Source: Syntrophorhabdaceae bacterium PtaU1.Bin034 (GTDB lineage Bacteria > Desulfobacterota_G > Syntrophorhabdia > Syntrophorhabdales > WCHB1-27). Taken from it: 64,000 bases of DNA. The notes beneath the pieces were generated by a model that saw nothing but the letters and a program-made list of their open reading frames with translations, had not been told where the DNA came from and ran no database searches. Both the position numbers and the translations under genes were made by a program. Numbering within the stretch: position 1 is the first letter of the stretch; each line of letters opens with the position of its first letter. Shown piece after piece: positions 23,807-33,337 of this stretch. The stretch covers positions 41,562 to 105,561 of the forward strand of contig MVRP01000003.1 of NCBI GenBank assembly GCA_002067405.1. The letters are read 5' to 3'.

Positions 23807-24561
23807 ACAAGATCTTTACGACTTTCGCCATTTCCATATTCATCGCCGCGATGACGGTCTCATTGTCCTTCGCAACGGAAGACGAGCCTGCCGTGCGGCA
23901 GGCGCTATCGAAGTTCCAACCGAACCTGAACGTCGGGGAGGTCCGGAAAACGGACATCCCCGGACTTTACGAGTTGGAGGTCGGTCCGAACATCATCTAC
24001 TTCTACCCGGACAAGGGCCTCATCCTCTTCGGGGAGATCTGGACCAAGGACGGGAAGAGCCTCACGGCGGCGAGAAGAGAGCAACTGGCGGCAAAGAGGG
24101 TGAAGGACATCCCCCTGGACAAGGGGGTCAGGATCGGCAGCGGGCCGAACACGGTGGTCGAGTTTACCGATCCCGACTGCCCCTTTTGCCGCAAGGCATC
24201 CGAGTACCTGAAGGGGAGGAACGACACGACCCGGTACGTCTTCTTCTTCCCCCTCCCGGTCCACAAGGACGCGGAAAACAAGGCCCGGCTGATCCTGTGC
24301 TCGAAGGACAAAGAGAAAACCTACAAGGAGGTGATGAGCGGAACATACGATGAACGGAAAGTGGAACCTTGCCCGGACGAGAAGGTTTCCGCCCTTCTCA
24401 AGGAACATAGGGAGATCGCGGCGAAGGCGGGGGTGACGGGCACCCCTGCCTTCTGGATCAACGGAAGCTTTGTCATGGGAGCGAACCTCCCGGCCATGGA
24501 GCGCATTTTTAAGAATCAGAACAACGCAACAGATAAGGAGAAAGAGTTATGGAATTCCTGA
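23803..24561 (+). CDS. dsbC: DsbC-like periplasmic disulfide isomerase
   Basis: A signal peptide is followed by the DsbC dimerisation domain (about 25-95: VGEVRKTDIPGLYELEV, IIYFYPDKGLILFGEI) and a thioredoxin-fold domain. The active site Cys126-Pro-Phe-Cys129 lies in FTDPDCPFCRKASEYL and the cis-proline in GTPAFWINGSF. A second cysteine pair (ILCSKD, EPCPDE) matches the structural disulfide of DsbC. The 252-residue length is normal. It is the likely helper for folding the cysteine-rich TraN, TraU, TraH and related proteins of the same operon. Confidence 0.9.
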   Translation: MNKIFTTFAISIFIAAMTVSLSFATEDEPAVRQALSKFQPNLNVGEVRKTDIPGLYELEVGPNIIYFYPDKGLILFGEIWTKDGKSLTAARREQLAAKRVKDIPLDKGVRIGSGPNTVVEFTDPDCPFCRKASEYLKGRNDTTRYVFFFPLPVHKDAENKARLILCSKDKEKTYKEVMSGTYDERKVEPCPDEKVSALLKEHREIAAKAGVTGTPAFWINGSFVMGANLPAMERIFKNQNNATDKEKELWNS

Positions 24562-24956
24562 CAAGCATCATAAGGAGAGGAAGAGCGGTTCTTACCCCGG
24601 CGCGCGGACGAGGGAGAACGGCATCATGTTCGTCTGTCCTGTCGCACAGCGGCGTTGCAGGACGGTCTTTGGCAATTATCATGATTGCGGTAACGGTACT
24701 GCTTCTCGGCAGCGCCCTGCCGTCGTTCGCTATCACTGCTCCCACCTCTGGCAGCCTTTTTTTTGACGTCTACGACATCGTAGTGAACAGCATGTTGAAG
24801 GGAGCCGTCGGCTTTGTGGCGGCGATTCTCGTGTTCATGATGGGGATCGGGCTCTTTTTTGTCCAGAAGATCATACCCGGCATCATCGGCGTGGTCTGCG
24901 CTGCCCTCATCATCAAGGCGGACTCCATCGTGACGACCCTCGGAGTAATCTTCTAA
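24549..24956 (+). CDS. traA: TraA-type F pilin precursor
   Basis: The 135-residue precursor has a long leader of about 60 residues ending LPSFA, followed by a mature part of about 70 residues with two membrane helices separated by a short loop (VGFVAAILVFMMGIGLFF; GIIGVVCAALII). This is the plan of F TraA: long leader, LepB-type cleavage and two-helix pilin. The start overlaps the DsbC gene by 13 bases. TraL and TraE follow, as in F-type operons. Position and layout support the call rather than sequence identity. Confidence 0.75.
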   Translation: MEFLTSIIRRGRAVLTPARGRGRTASCSSVLSHSGVAGRSLAIIMIAVTVLLLGSALPSFAITAPTSGSLFFDVYDIVVNSMLKGAVGFVAAILVFMMGIGLFFVQKIIPGIIGVVCAALIIKADSIVTTLGVIF

Positions 24957-25022
24957 ACAAAAGAACGAGCAGGGAGAGACGCGGAACAAACGCCTCTCCC
25001 TGCCAAGCCAAAGGTGGAGACC

Positions 25023-25289
25023 GTGAAGAAGAGATTCCCGCAGTACCTGACGCAGCCTTTTATGATCCTGTCCTTCGAGCCCGACGAGCAGATGGTCGCC
25101 CTCACCTGCGTCGTCCTCGCGTTGGTCCTCTGGGGATGGGCAGTCTTGTTCCCTTTCATGGTCCCTTACCTCTATGTGAGAACGAAGAAGAAGTACCCCC
25201 GGGGCTTCATCAAGCACGTGTTCTACATCCTGGGCTTCATCAAGTTCGAGGGATACCCGGCCTTTCACGAGCGGGAGTTTGTGGAGTAA
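25023..25289 (+). CDS. traL: TraL, pilus assembly protein
   Basis: GTG at 25023 is preferred because GGTGGAG lies just upstream; another GTG is at 25014. The 88-residue protein begins KKRFPQYLTQPFMILSFEPD, typical of TraL, and has a hydrophobic stretch (MVALTCVVLALVLWGWAVLF) with a second short one after it. TraL is a small inner-membrane protein needed for pilus formation. Confidence 0.85.
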   Translation: MKKRFPQYLTQPFMILSFEPDEQMVALTCVVLALVLWGWAVLFPFMVPYLYVRTKKKYPRGFIKHVFYILGFIKFEGYPAFHEREFVE

Positions 25290-25299
25290 CGAGGAGATC

Positions 25300-25869
25300 A
25301 TGGAGCTGAACAAGTACCTGGAACAGAAAAACAACTTCATTGCCAATAACCGGCTGCTCAAGCTGGCTGTGGTCGCGATAGGGCTCGGCCTGGTCGTCAA
25401 CGCCATCATCACCTACAGCATGTCGAAACGGGCCAGGACCATCATCGTCCCTCCCGTGGTCAACACAAGGTTCGAGCTGTCGGGCTCCCGGCTGTCGGAC
25501 GAGTATGTGAAGGTGATGACCCGCTATGTCATGAGCCTGGCGGCAAACTACACCCCCGTTACGGCGAGGAGCAATTTCGACGAGCTCCTGGGCCTCTACG
25601 ATTCTGGGTCATACGCAGAGGGCAAAAGAACCTTTTACAGGCTTGCCGATACCGTGGAGACGGCACGCGTGACAGCATCCTTCTTCGTCCAAAAGATCAC
25701 CGTTGACGAGAACAAAAAGGAGATACTGGTCGAAGGCGTGAGACGGTTGACAGCCAACGAACAGAAGGTGGAGGAAGGGCCGGAGACCTACGTCATCGAC
25801 TACGGGAACGACAACGGCCGCTTCGCGATAACTAACCTGAGCCGCAAACCGCCCAGAGGGGAGAAATAG
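25300..25869 (+). CDS. traE: TraE, VirB5/VirB8-like pilus assembly protein
   Basis: ATG at 25300 follows GAGGAG; the frame begins earlier at 25279 but inside traL. After a short cytoplasmic end there is one membrane helix (LLKLAVVAIGLGLVVNAII) and a periplasmic domain with PPVVNTRFELSGSRLSDEYV and the TraE-typical YVMSLAANYTPVTARSNFD. The 189-residue length matches F TraE. Confidence 0.9.
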   Translation: MELNKYLEQKNNFIANNRLLKLAVVAIGLGLVVNAIITYSMSKRARTIIVPPVVNTRFELSGSRLSDEYVKVMTRYVMSLAANYTPVTARSNFDELLGLYDSGSYAEGKRTFYRLADTVETARVTASFFVQKITVDENKKEILVEGVRRLTANEQKVEEGPETYVIDYGNDNGRFAITNLSRKPPRGEK

Positions 25870-25873
25870 AACC

Positions 25874-26932
25874 ATGAACCGATGGATAACACCACTTATC
25901 GCCGCCCTGTCGATCCTGGCCGCCGTCCTTTCCGTATCGGGTGAGGAGCCGTGCGCCACTGGGGACTGCTCCATGTCCTCCACTGCTCCCGCGGAACAAA
26001 AACCCGTGGTGCGGTCAAACTATCCCCAGCTCACGCCTGCGCAGGGGCCCACTGTTCCACCGGCACAAAAACAGCCAGCAAAGACAACACCCGTCGCAAC
26101 CCCTCCTCCTCCCGTTCTGGCGAGGACTGAAACCGTCGTGAGTCAGCCTGCAAAGGCATCACAGAACGATGCCGCAAGGGGACGGATCCTCACCGGCTTC
26201 GAGGAAGCGACCGCTTCCCCCGGTGAAGAAGGAGCGTCCGCGGGCCTCCCGCAGACGATCACCCCTGAAGGCCCTTCGCACGTGGTCCTGAGCAGCTCCG
26301 ACATCAACAGGCTCATCTGCCCCGTGGATATCAAGGACGCCATTTACTCGAAGGAGAAGGGGCTGACGGTCAGGCTCTCAGGGCAGAACGCCTTTGTCAA
26401 GTTCCTGGTCATGAAGAAGGACGGCAAGGACCTCTATGCGACGACACCCTCCGAGTTGTACGTCGTCTGCGGAGAGAGCGTCTACACGATGATCGCCATA
26501 CCACGGCGCGTCCCCGCCCAGACAATCCGGCTCTCCGGGGGCAAGGCGGATTCCATCAGGAAGAATATGAGCCTTTTCGGCGAGGTCCCCTTCGAGAAGA
26601 AGATCATTACCATCATCAAGAAGGTCTACACGGACAGCGTTCCCGATTCCTTCACCGTCCGGAAGATTGACAAACCGTATCCCCTCTTCCAGGGGATATC
26701 CCTCGTGCTCCACAGGGTCATCACGGTCGACGGGGAGGGCCTGGCTGTCAAGGAGTACAGGGCGAGGATAGCGGACGGGTCGAGGGAGAACAGCGTCACC
26801 TTGCGGGAGAAGGACTTCCTTACGGCCGACCTGGCGCAAAGGCCCGTCGCCGTGAGCATCGACACCATGAACCTGAAGAAAGGCGAGACATCGAGGATCT
26901 TCGTCGTGGAGAGGACCGGAGGGGAATCATGA
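25874..26932 (+). CDS. traK: TraK, outer-membrane core protein (VirB9-like)
   Basis: A signal peptide is followed by a proline-rich stretch of about 90 residues not seen in F TraK, then the TraK domain from about 135 (SSDINRLICPVDIKDAIYSK, LYVVCGESVYTMIAIPRRVP, QTIRLSGG). At 352 residues it is longer than F TraK (242) because of the linker. It should form the outer-membrane ring with TraV and TraB. The stop overlaps traB by four bases. Confidence 0.88.
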   Translation: MNRWITPLIAALSILAAVLSVSGEEPCATGDCSMSSTAPAEQKPVVRSNYPQLTPAQGPTVPPAQKQPAKTTPVATPPPPVLARTETVVSQPAKASQNDAARGRILTGFEEATASPGEEGASAGLPQTITPEGPSHVVLSSSDINRLICPVDIKDAIYSKEKGLTVRLSGQNAFVKFLVMKKDGKDLYATTPSELYVVCGESVYTMIAIPRRVPAQTIRLSGGKADSIRKNMSLFGEVPFEKKIITIIKKVYTDSVPDSFTVRKIDKPYPLFQGISLVLHRVITVDGEGLAVKEYRARIADGSRENSVTLREKDFLTADLAQRPVAVSIDTMNLKKGETSRIFVVERTGGES

Positions 26933-28170
26933 CACTCAGGGACAAGTGGCTGAAGGCCTGGCACACACTGAGGCCCGACCAGAGGAAAAAGCTCGTCTTT
27001 GTCGGGATCGGCCTCGGCATCGTGATACTCTCCCTGGCCCTTTACAAGGCGACCAGGCCTGCCGAAACAACCCCCAGGCAAAAGGAAAGCAAGAGAGATA
27101 TCTCCCTCGACAAGGGGACACTCGAGAAATCCCTCTACAACGAGTCCACCCGCCAGATAGGCGACATGGAAGCCCAGTTGAAGGCCGTCAAGGAGCAGCT
27201 CGCGGCATTGCAGCAGGACAAAAAGCCGAAGAACGATGAAACGGCGGACCTGGCGAAAGAGATCCTGAAAACCTCGCCCAAGGGTCTGTCAGAAAAACAA
27301 CCGGAGCCGGCAAAGCCTGCCGCACCTTCACGCCCTTCGTCCTATCCCCCCGGCATCCCCCCGCTGCCTACCGCTCCATCATCTCCACCGGTACCCACAG
27401 CCTCGGCCATCCCGGCTCCATCGAAACCCGAGGTTTACGGAGAGATAGAGTTTGTCTCCCAGCGGGTGGAGAAGAAGGATGAGGGTAAAAAAAAAGAAAC
27501 GACGACGATATACCTGCCCCCTTCTTTCATGGAGGCGACCTTGTTGTCCGGCATGTACGCCCCGACCGCGGAGTCAGGTAAAAGCTCTCCCATGCCCGCC
27601 CTCATCAGGATCAAGGACCTGGCCATCCTGCCAAATCACGTGAAAGGAGACCTCAAAGGGTGCTTCGTCATGGTCGAGGCCCACGGGTCCCTTGCCGACG
27701 AACGGGCCCACGCCCGCCTCACCACCCTTTCCTGCCTGACGAGAGGGGGCCAATCCGTCATAGACCAGAAGATCAAGGGCTACGTGGTGGACGAGGACGG
27801 GTTCGTCGGCCTTCGGGGCAAAGTAGTATCTAAGATGGGCTCCGCAATCGCCCGGAGCCTGGTGGCGGGTTTTGCGGTAGGCTTCGGCGACGCCATGAAC
27901 ACCTCGGCGGTCACCACGACCACCAGCGGCCTCGGGGTGACACAGACCCTCGACACGGACCAGGCGACAAAGGCGGGGATGGGCAGGGGCATCGCCCAGG
28001 CGGGCCGGGACCTCCAGAAGTTCTTGCTGGACCTGGGGAAACAGGCGGTTCCCGTCGTCGAGATAGGCGCTATGAGGCCCGTCACCGTCGTCATCAGCGA
28101 GGGCGTGGAGATTGAAATCAAGGACATACCGAATACGTGCATGGGAGGTGCGGACAGATGCGGAAACTGA
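26929..28170 (+). CDS. traB: TraB, VirB10-like channel protein
   Basis: An N-terminal cytoplasmic segment and one membrane helix (KLVFVGIGLGIVILSLALY) lead to a coiled coil, a proline-rich linker (about 125-165) and the C-terminal VirB10-type beta domain: GEIEFVSQRV, FMEATLLSGMYAPT, CFVMVEAHGSLADERAHARL, GYVVDEDGFVGLRG and VSKMGSAIARSLVAGFAVGF. This is the bridging protein between inner and outer membrane. Length 413 residues, close to F TraB (475). Confidence 0.93.
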   Translation: MTLRDKWLKAWHTLRPDQRKKLVFVGIGLGIVILSLALYKATRPAETTPRQKESKRDISLDKGTLEKSLYNESTRQIGDMEAQLKAVKEQLAALQQDKKPKNDETADLAKEILKTSPKGLSEKQPEPAKPAAPSRPSSYPPGIPPLPTAPSSPPVPTASAIPAPSKPEVYGEIEFVSQRVEKKDEGKKKETTTIYLPPSFMEATLLSGMYAPTAESGKSSPMPALIRIKDLAILPNHVKGDLKGCFVMVEAHGSLADERAHARLTTLSCLTRGGQSVIDQKIKGYVVDEDGFVGLRGKVVSKMGSAIARSLVAGFAVGFGDAMNTSAVTTTTSGLGVTQTLDTDQATKAGMGRGIAQAGRDLQKFLLDLGKQAVPVVEIGAMRPVTVVISEGVEIEIKDIPNTCMGGADRCGN

Positions 28171-28607
28171 TCGTCCTGGTTCTTTTCTCAGCAATAGGCG
28201 CCGTGGCTTCCGGCTGCTCCACGGTCGGAGAGGCCATCAACCCCTACGGGTCGAGCTTCAACTGCAGGTTAGCCGAAAACGGCAAGTGCATCACCATGAC
28301 CGGCGCCTACCATGAGTCGCTGCAGCCCGTCGATTCGAAGAACGACGGGAAGAAAAAGGGAAAGGCAGGCGAGCCGAAGGAAACGGACGTGTCGGAGGCC
28401 ACCTACCAGGGCTCTTTGTACAGGAAGCTCTCGGGCCTCCTGGAAGAGCCGGACACGCCCATGATCGCGCCACCGAAGGTCATGAGGGTATTGCTGTTGC
28501 CGTACAAGGGAACCGACAAGGAGCTCTTCATGTACCGGTACGCCTACTTTCTCATCGATGACTACTCGTGGGTCCTGGGAGACAACATCGTTGCAGGAGG
28601 CAAGTGA
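28158..28607 (+). CDS. traV: TraV, outer-membrane lipoprotein (VirB7-like)
   Basis: ATG at 28158 with GGGAGG upstream; the start lies within the end of traB. The signal peptide ends in the lipobox ASGC, followed by STVGEAINPYGSSFNCRLAE, typical of TraV. The 149-residue product ends with MRVLLLPYKGTDKELFMYRY and a final part that completes the small beta fold. The stop overlaps the traC start (TGATG). Confidence 0.9.
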   Translation: MRKLIVLVLFSAIGAVASGCSTVGEAINPYGSSFNCRLAENGKCITMTGAYHESLQPVDSKNDGKKKGKAGEPKETDVSEATYQGSLYRKLSGLLEEPDTPMIAPPKVMRVLLLPYKGTDKELFMYRYAYFLIDDYSWVLGDNIVAGGK

Positions 28608-31114
28608 TGTCGCTTTGGAGAAAGATCCTCGGGATACCGGGCATCACCTACTCGGACCTGAGAAACGAGACCTATCGTAAGCGCTTCTCCGAATACCTTC
28701 CCTGGATCGCCTATGACGAAGAGACGAAGGCCTACCTCTGCGCGGACAACACGGCGGGATTTATTTTCGAATGCAGTCCCCTCGCCTTCGCGGGAGAGAA
28801 GACAGCCGATACCCTGGAGGGATTGCTGAGGCTCAACGTGCCGGAAGGCTCAGTGCTCCAGTTCATCCTGGTTGCCGACGACCACGTAGACCACTATGTC
28901 GACACGTACCGGTCACTGAAGACCAGGGACAACGAACTCGTGAGACGAAGCGCGGAGCGGTTCGGCTCGTTCCTGCTCGGCGGTACCGAGGGGCTGGAGA
29001 AGCTGAACAACATGCCCGTGAGGGATTTTCGGCTGGTCGTGGCCTTCAAGCTCCCCGTACAGCACTGGGGTGGTGATCCCGCTGCCGTCGCGGAACTGCG
29101 GAGCGCCATATTCGAGATACTCTCCGGGGCCCACCTGTTCCCAACGGTCATGGAATGCGGGGAACTGGTCGGGTGGATGCGAAGGCTGTTCAACGGGAGC
29201 CCCGGCGGCAACGCCGATGCGTACAACGACGACATCCCCATCAACCGGCAAGTCGTCTTCGCGGAAACCCCCATCGAAAAGACAATGAAACACATCCGGA
29301 TCGGGGAGAGGTATTTCAGGTGCACCACGCCAAGGACGGTGCCCAAGGAGATAGACCTCATGCAGGCGAACCTGGTCTTCGGCGGCATATGGGGCGTCCA
29401 CCAGGACATGAACCAGTACCGCACGCCCTTCATCTACACGCTCAACATTCTTTTCGCCAACCTGAGGGCGAAGCTCCACGCGAAGTGCAACGCCATCCTC
29501 CAACAGAAGGCGGTGGGCAGCTTTGCCCGGCAGCACCAGGCCCGACAAGAGGAACATGAATGGGCCGTGGGCGAGCTGGAGAAGGGCCGCAGGTTCCTCC
29601 GCATCATGCCCCTTCTCTGGGTATACGGCAAAGACGAGAAGGCCGTCGGTGAATCGCTTGTCCGGGCGAAGCGGCTCTGGGAGGACTGCGGCTACGTGAT
29701 GCAGGAGGACAGGGGGATATTGCCCATCCTCTTCATATCGGCCCTCCCGCTGGGGCTCTACAACACGGGCGGCAACGTGGACAACCTGGACCGGGACTTT
29801 ATCGCCCCTTCCGACACGATCGCGTCTCTTCTCCCCACCCAGGGGGACTTCGCCGGGGGAGGAAAGCCGGAGCTTCTCCTCGTCGGCAGGAAGGGCCAGG
29901 TCTGCGGGATCGATATCTTCGACAAAGGGGCAAACAATAACAACATCTTCGTGAGCGCCCAGACAGGAGCGGGCAAGAGCTTCTTCATCAACTACCTCGT
30001 CTACAACTACTACGGCGCGGGCGCGAAGATACGGATCATCGACATCGGCGATTCCTATCGCAAGAACACCATGCTCTTCAAGGCGAGGTATCTCGACTTC
30101 GGGGAGGAGAGGATATCCATCAACCCCTTCTGCCACGTCGTGGACGAAGAGCACGACCTGCCCATCATCGCCCAGATCGCCGCGCAGATGGCCTACTCGA
30201 CTACGGAAAAGGCTTCTCCCACAGATACGGAGGTCCAGCTTCTCAACAACGCGGTGAAGTGGACCCATGACAACGAGGGGGATGAGGGAGAGATGGACTA
30301 CGTATACCGGTACCTCCAGCGTTACCCTGAACACGCCCGGGATGACGGCAAAGAAATGGAGGGCGGGTTTTCCGAAGAGCTTGCGGCGACCGCCCACCGC
30401 CTCGCCTTCAACATGCGGGAGTTCGCCCGGGGCGGCAAGTACGAGGTCTTCTTCAACGGGCCGTCCCCTTTCGACATCCACAGCGACGAGTTCGTGGTCC
30501 TAGAACTGGGCAAACTGGAGCAGCAAAGGTCGCTCTTCAACGTGGCAACGCTCCAGCTTATCAACGCGGTCACCAACGACTTCTACCGGTCGGACAGGTC
30601 GGAGAAAAAGCTCGTCATCTTCGACGAGGCGTGGCAATTCTTAAGGGACAGCCCGATCATCCAGAAGGTCATCGAGGACGGGTACCGGAAGGCCAGGAAG
30701 TATAGCGGGAGCTTCAGCGTGGTGACACAGTCGGCGAACGACCTGGAGCTTTTCGGCAGGGTCGGCAAGGTGATCTACTCAAGCTCGGCCTTCAAAATCT
30801 ACCTCCAGGCGGACGATGTCGAAAAGGCCAAAAACGCCAGGGTCATCGACTACGGCGATTTCGAGATCGCCCTTTTGAAGTCGGTCAGGCAGAACAGGCC
30901 GAAGTACTCGGAAATCTTCATGGACACACCGTTCGGGTCGGGTGTTGCGAGACTCGTGGTCGATCCTTACTCGTACTGGATCTACACCTCCGCTCCCGAT
31001 GACAACAAGCTCATTGAGACGGTCATGGAGCGGCAGGGCCTCTCCTTCGAGGGGGCCATAGAAGAGATCCTCCGAAGGACCGGGGAACCGGGCGGAGTGC
31101 TGAAGGTGCGGTAA
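28607..31114 (+). CDS. traC: TraC, VirB4-like secretion ATPase
   Basis: ATG at 28607 follows GCAGGAGG and overlaps traV. The 835-residue protein has the TraC N-terminal domain, Walker A AQTGAGKSFF near residue 450 and Walker B KLVIFDEAWQFL near 667, with the motif VVTQSANDLE further on. It drives pilus assembly from the cytoplasmic face of the channel. Length is close to F TraC (875). The stop overlaps the next gene by one base (TAATG). Confidence 0.95.
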   Translation: MSLWRKILGIPGITYSDLRNETYRKRFSEYLPWIAYDEETKAYLCADNTAGFIFECSPLAFAGEKTADTLEGLLRLNVPEGSVLQFILVADDHVDHYVDTYRSLKTRDNELVRRSAERFGSFLLGGTEGLEKLNNMPVRDFRLVVAFKLPVQHWGGDPAAVAELRSAIFEILSGAHLFPTVMECGELVGWMRRLFNGSPGGNADAYNDDIPINRQVVFAETPIEKTMKHIRIGERYFRCTTPRTVPKEIDLMQANLVFGGIWGVHQDMNQYRTPFIYTLNILFANLRAKLHAKCNAILQQKAVGSFARQHQARQEEHEWAVGELEKGRRFLRIMPLLWVYGKDEKAVGESLVRAKRLWEDCGYVMQEDRGILPILFISALPLGLYNTGGNVDNLDRDFIAPSDTIASLLPTQGDFAGGGKPELLLVGRKGQVCGIDIFDKGANNNNIFVSAQTGAGKSFFINYLVYNYYGAGAKIRIIDIGDSYRKNTMLFKARYLDFGEERISINPFCHVVDEEHDLPIIAQIAAQMAYSTTEKASPTDTEVQLLNNAVKWTHDNEGDEGEMDYVYRYLQRYPEHARDDGKEMEGGFSEELAATAHRLAFNMREFARGGKYEVFFNGPSPFDIHSDEFVVLELGKLEQQRSLFNVATLQLINAVTNDFYRSDRSEKKLVIFDEAWQFLRDSPIIQKVIEDGYRKARKYSGSFSVVTQSANDLELFGRVGKVIYSSSAFKIYLQADDVEKAKNARVIDYGDFEIALLKSVRQNRPKYSEIFMDTPFGSGVARLVVDPYSYWIYTSAPDDNKLIETVMERQGLSFEGAIEEILRRTGEPGGVLKVR

Positions 31115-33336
31115 TGAACTTTGACTGTGTGCGAAAAGCCGGTTTCCTATTCGTGATCCTGTCTGGCCTTGCATGTGTCCCCGCCATGGCCCAGAGCCCT
31201 GTCGACGCAGCGGGTTCGCTCGGCAACCAGGCAATCGGCAAGTACGGCTCGAAGGAAGGCCTCAACACGAATCTCTTCGATCCCCTCATGTCGGCTTCCA
31301 CCCCCTTGAGCACACTGGACGGATCGCAACAGGGCCAGGCCCGGCTCAGCTGCCCGTCGTCCCAACGTTTTATGGAGATTTTCCTCCAGCCCGGCCCATC
31401 CGGCGACATCGCAACCCTCATGGCCAGCCAGGACACCGATTTCGACGGGGCCCTCGATTACTCCTACCAGGCGCCCTTTTTCGTGTCCGGCATATGCGCG
31501 AACGGGGTGATTGCCTGTGCCCCGGGAACCTGGACGAACTGCACCCCCTATGTCTGGACAAGCGATGCGGCCGGCAGAGCCAGTCTTCAACCGGCGGCCG
31601 ACAGCGACATGAAACAGTGCTTCTGCGTTAATAGCAGTTGCGGAAGCAACCTTGTCCTCCGCAATGTCGCCATAGTCCTGAAATCCATCGGGGGCGGGGT
31701 GGTCGCGGCCATCCACCGGAACAACAGCCGCTACGTCATCTCCGATGTGAAGATCGACGGCGCGTACGCACAATATTTCGGCCAGGATTCCTCGCAGTGT
31801 TCCACGGCGTCGGGAACTTCCTCTCCCGAGCAGTATTTTTACAACCCCGGGGCTCTCCGGGGAGCCGTGAACACCGAGGTGGCGAGCCAGGCAGGCGACC
31901 CCGAGAGCTACTACACGATGCTCACGGGCATCGCAAGTGTCCAGAGTCCCATGAGCCTGCGTCAATGCCGGATTACCAGGGTCGCCGGCATGACCGTCGA
32001 TCCATCCGGGTACTGCCACCTACTCGAGAACGTGGACGACAGGTGCCACGCTGTTGCCTCGGACCCGGAGTGCAGTTCCTTTCCTCGGGAGGAGGTCGTC
32101 GACGGCGTGACGACCATCAGCAACTACGTGGTCACGGGTCTTGCGCCCTCATCGGGTTGCCGTGACTTCACCACGACCCTCCAGGCGAGCTGTAACTATG
32201 TCTGTCCGGGGGATGCGAGCTGGCAGATCCCGTGCCTCAACAACCCCGTCTGCACTGTCGGAGGCCGCATGGCTGCCTGCTCCGGAGGTGTGTGCCCCTT
32301 GGATGCGGCCGTCGCCTGTTCCTCCGCGCCTACGTGCGTGGCGAACGGCCAGGCCCGGCTTTGCCAGGTTCAGAACCCGATCCAGGAAGCGACAGGTGGA
32401 TGGACGCACGGGATCAACGTGGTGGCAAGCAGTAACGTGCTCCATTTCTATTCAGGCGGAACAGAAACGGGGCACGTTACTTTCGCCCCCGGCATCGCGT
32501 TGACCGCCCTGGTGGAAGGCCCCAACTACCTGTGCGGGTGGGCCTTCGGGGGTGGGAGTATCTTCGGCCTCGACCGGGGATATTACGGGGCGAAGGTCAC
32601 CTTCACCATCGCCGGCGCAACGGTAACAGGTCTTTCCTCAGACCCTCTTGCCGGCCTGTACCAGAGCAGCGTGAGCACGAACGGGTCGTCTCTCTGGATC
32701 AGCGGCATCGGCCTCAACCGTCCGGGCGGCAGTCACTGGGGCTCCGGCAGCGTGAGGTTCGATTTCAGTCCGAATCACTGTCCTCTTCCCTATGGAACAC
32801 CGTGCGGCGGAACGCCGGCCGCCTGCTACCAGACGTGCCAGAACACGACCTGCAGGGACTGGTGGGTGAAGGAACGGACCTATGTCTGCAAGACCGGAAC
32901 CTACGACTTCTCCGATGCGAAAAAGCGCGTTCAGAACATCAGGGACTCGGTCCAGGACCAACAGACGGCTTTCTACTACCGCGACTATCGGAAGACGGAG
33001 ACCGGGTGGCAATATGAGGACAACACCTACGACATGAGCGGCGCCTACCGGCCGATTGTGGGAGCCTGTGAAACGGCATGCAAGACAAGAAAACTCGTCG
33101 ATGACACGAAAACCACTATCGCAACGAAGAAGGACGACTTCGTCACGCCCTCGACCTATCAGTTCTTCTACAAGAAATGCACCGAGGCGGGCTGCCCGGT
33201 TGGGCCTTCCGAGGAGATAGTGCGGGACTGCCAGTGCATCAACGAGTTCGCGGAAGCCGCGGTGATCATGCAGTCCTTAAGGCAGGCCGGGAGGGACATG
33301 ATCTGCACGAGCGGGCAAAAGGGGGCCCTGAGGTAG
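31114..33336 (+). CDS. Large cysteine-rich secreted protein, TraN-like
   Basis: A signal peptide (ILSGLACVPAMAQ) precedes about 715 residues with more than 35 cysteines. The N-terminal third is beta-rich (ARLSCPSSQRFMEIFL, VVAAIHRNNSRYVISD). The middle has cysteine repeats of the kind CxxG..CPLDAAVACSSAPTC. The C-terminus ends in CQCINEFAEAAVIMQSLRQA, similar to the ends of TraN relatives. It sits where F plasmids carry mating-pair stabilisation genes, directly before a second, clearer TraN. It is probably an outer-membrane or surface protein stabilised by disulfides. Whether it binds the recipient is inference. Confidence 0.65.
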   Translation: MNFDCVRKAGFLFVILSGLACVPAMAQSPVDAAGSLGNQAIGKYGSKEGLNTNLFDPLMSASTPLSTLDGSQQGQARLSCPSSQRFMEIFLQPGPSGDIATLMASQDTDFDGALDYSYQAPFFVSGICANGVIACAPGTWTNCTPYVWTSDAAGRASLQPAADSDMKQCFCVNSSCGSNLVLRNVAIVLKSIGGGVVAAIHRNNSRYVISDVKIDGAYAQYFGQDSSQCSTASGTSSPEQYFYNPGALRGAVNTEVASQAGDPESYYTMLTGIASVQSPMSLRQCRITRVAGMTVDPSGYCHLLENVDDRCHAVASDPECSSFPREEVVDGVTTISNYVVTGLAPSSGCRDFTTTLQASCNYVCPGDASWQIPCLNNPVCTVGGRMAACSGGVCPLDAAVACSSAPTCVANGQARLCQVQNPIQEATGGWTHGINVVASSNVLHFYSGGTETGHVTFAPGIALTALVEGPNYLCGWAFGGGSIFGLDRGYYGAKVTFTIAGATVTGLSSDPLAGLYQSSVSTNGSSLWISGIGLNRPGGSHWGSGSVRFDFSPNHCPLPYGTPCGGTPAACYQTCQNTTCRDWWVKERTYVCKTGTYDFSDAKKRVQNIRDSVQDQQTAFYYRDYRKTETGWQYEDNTYDMSGAYRPIVGACETACKTRKLVDDTKTTIATKKDDFVTPSTYQFFYKKCTEAGCPVGPSEEIVRDCQCINEFAEAAVIMQSLRQAGRDMICTSGQKGALR

Positions 33337-33337
33337 G

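Noticed and set aside
28913..30481. Long antisense frame of 522 codons
   Set aside because: It is a shadow of traC in GC-rich sequence; traC has both Walker motifs and coupled start and stop.
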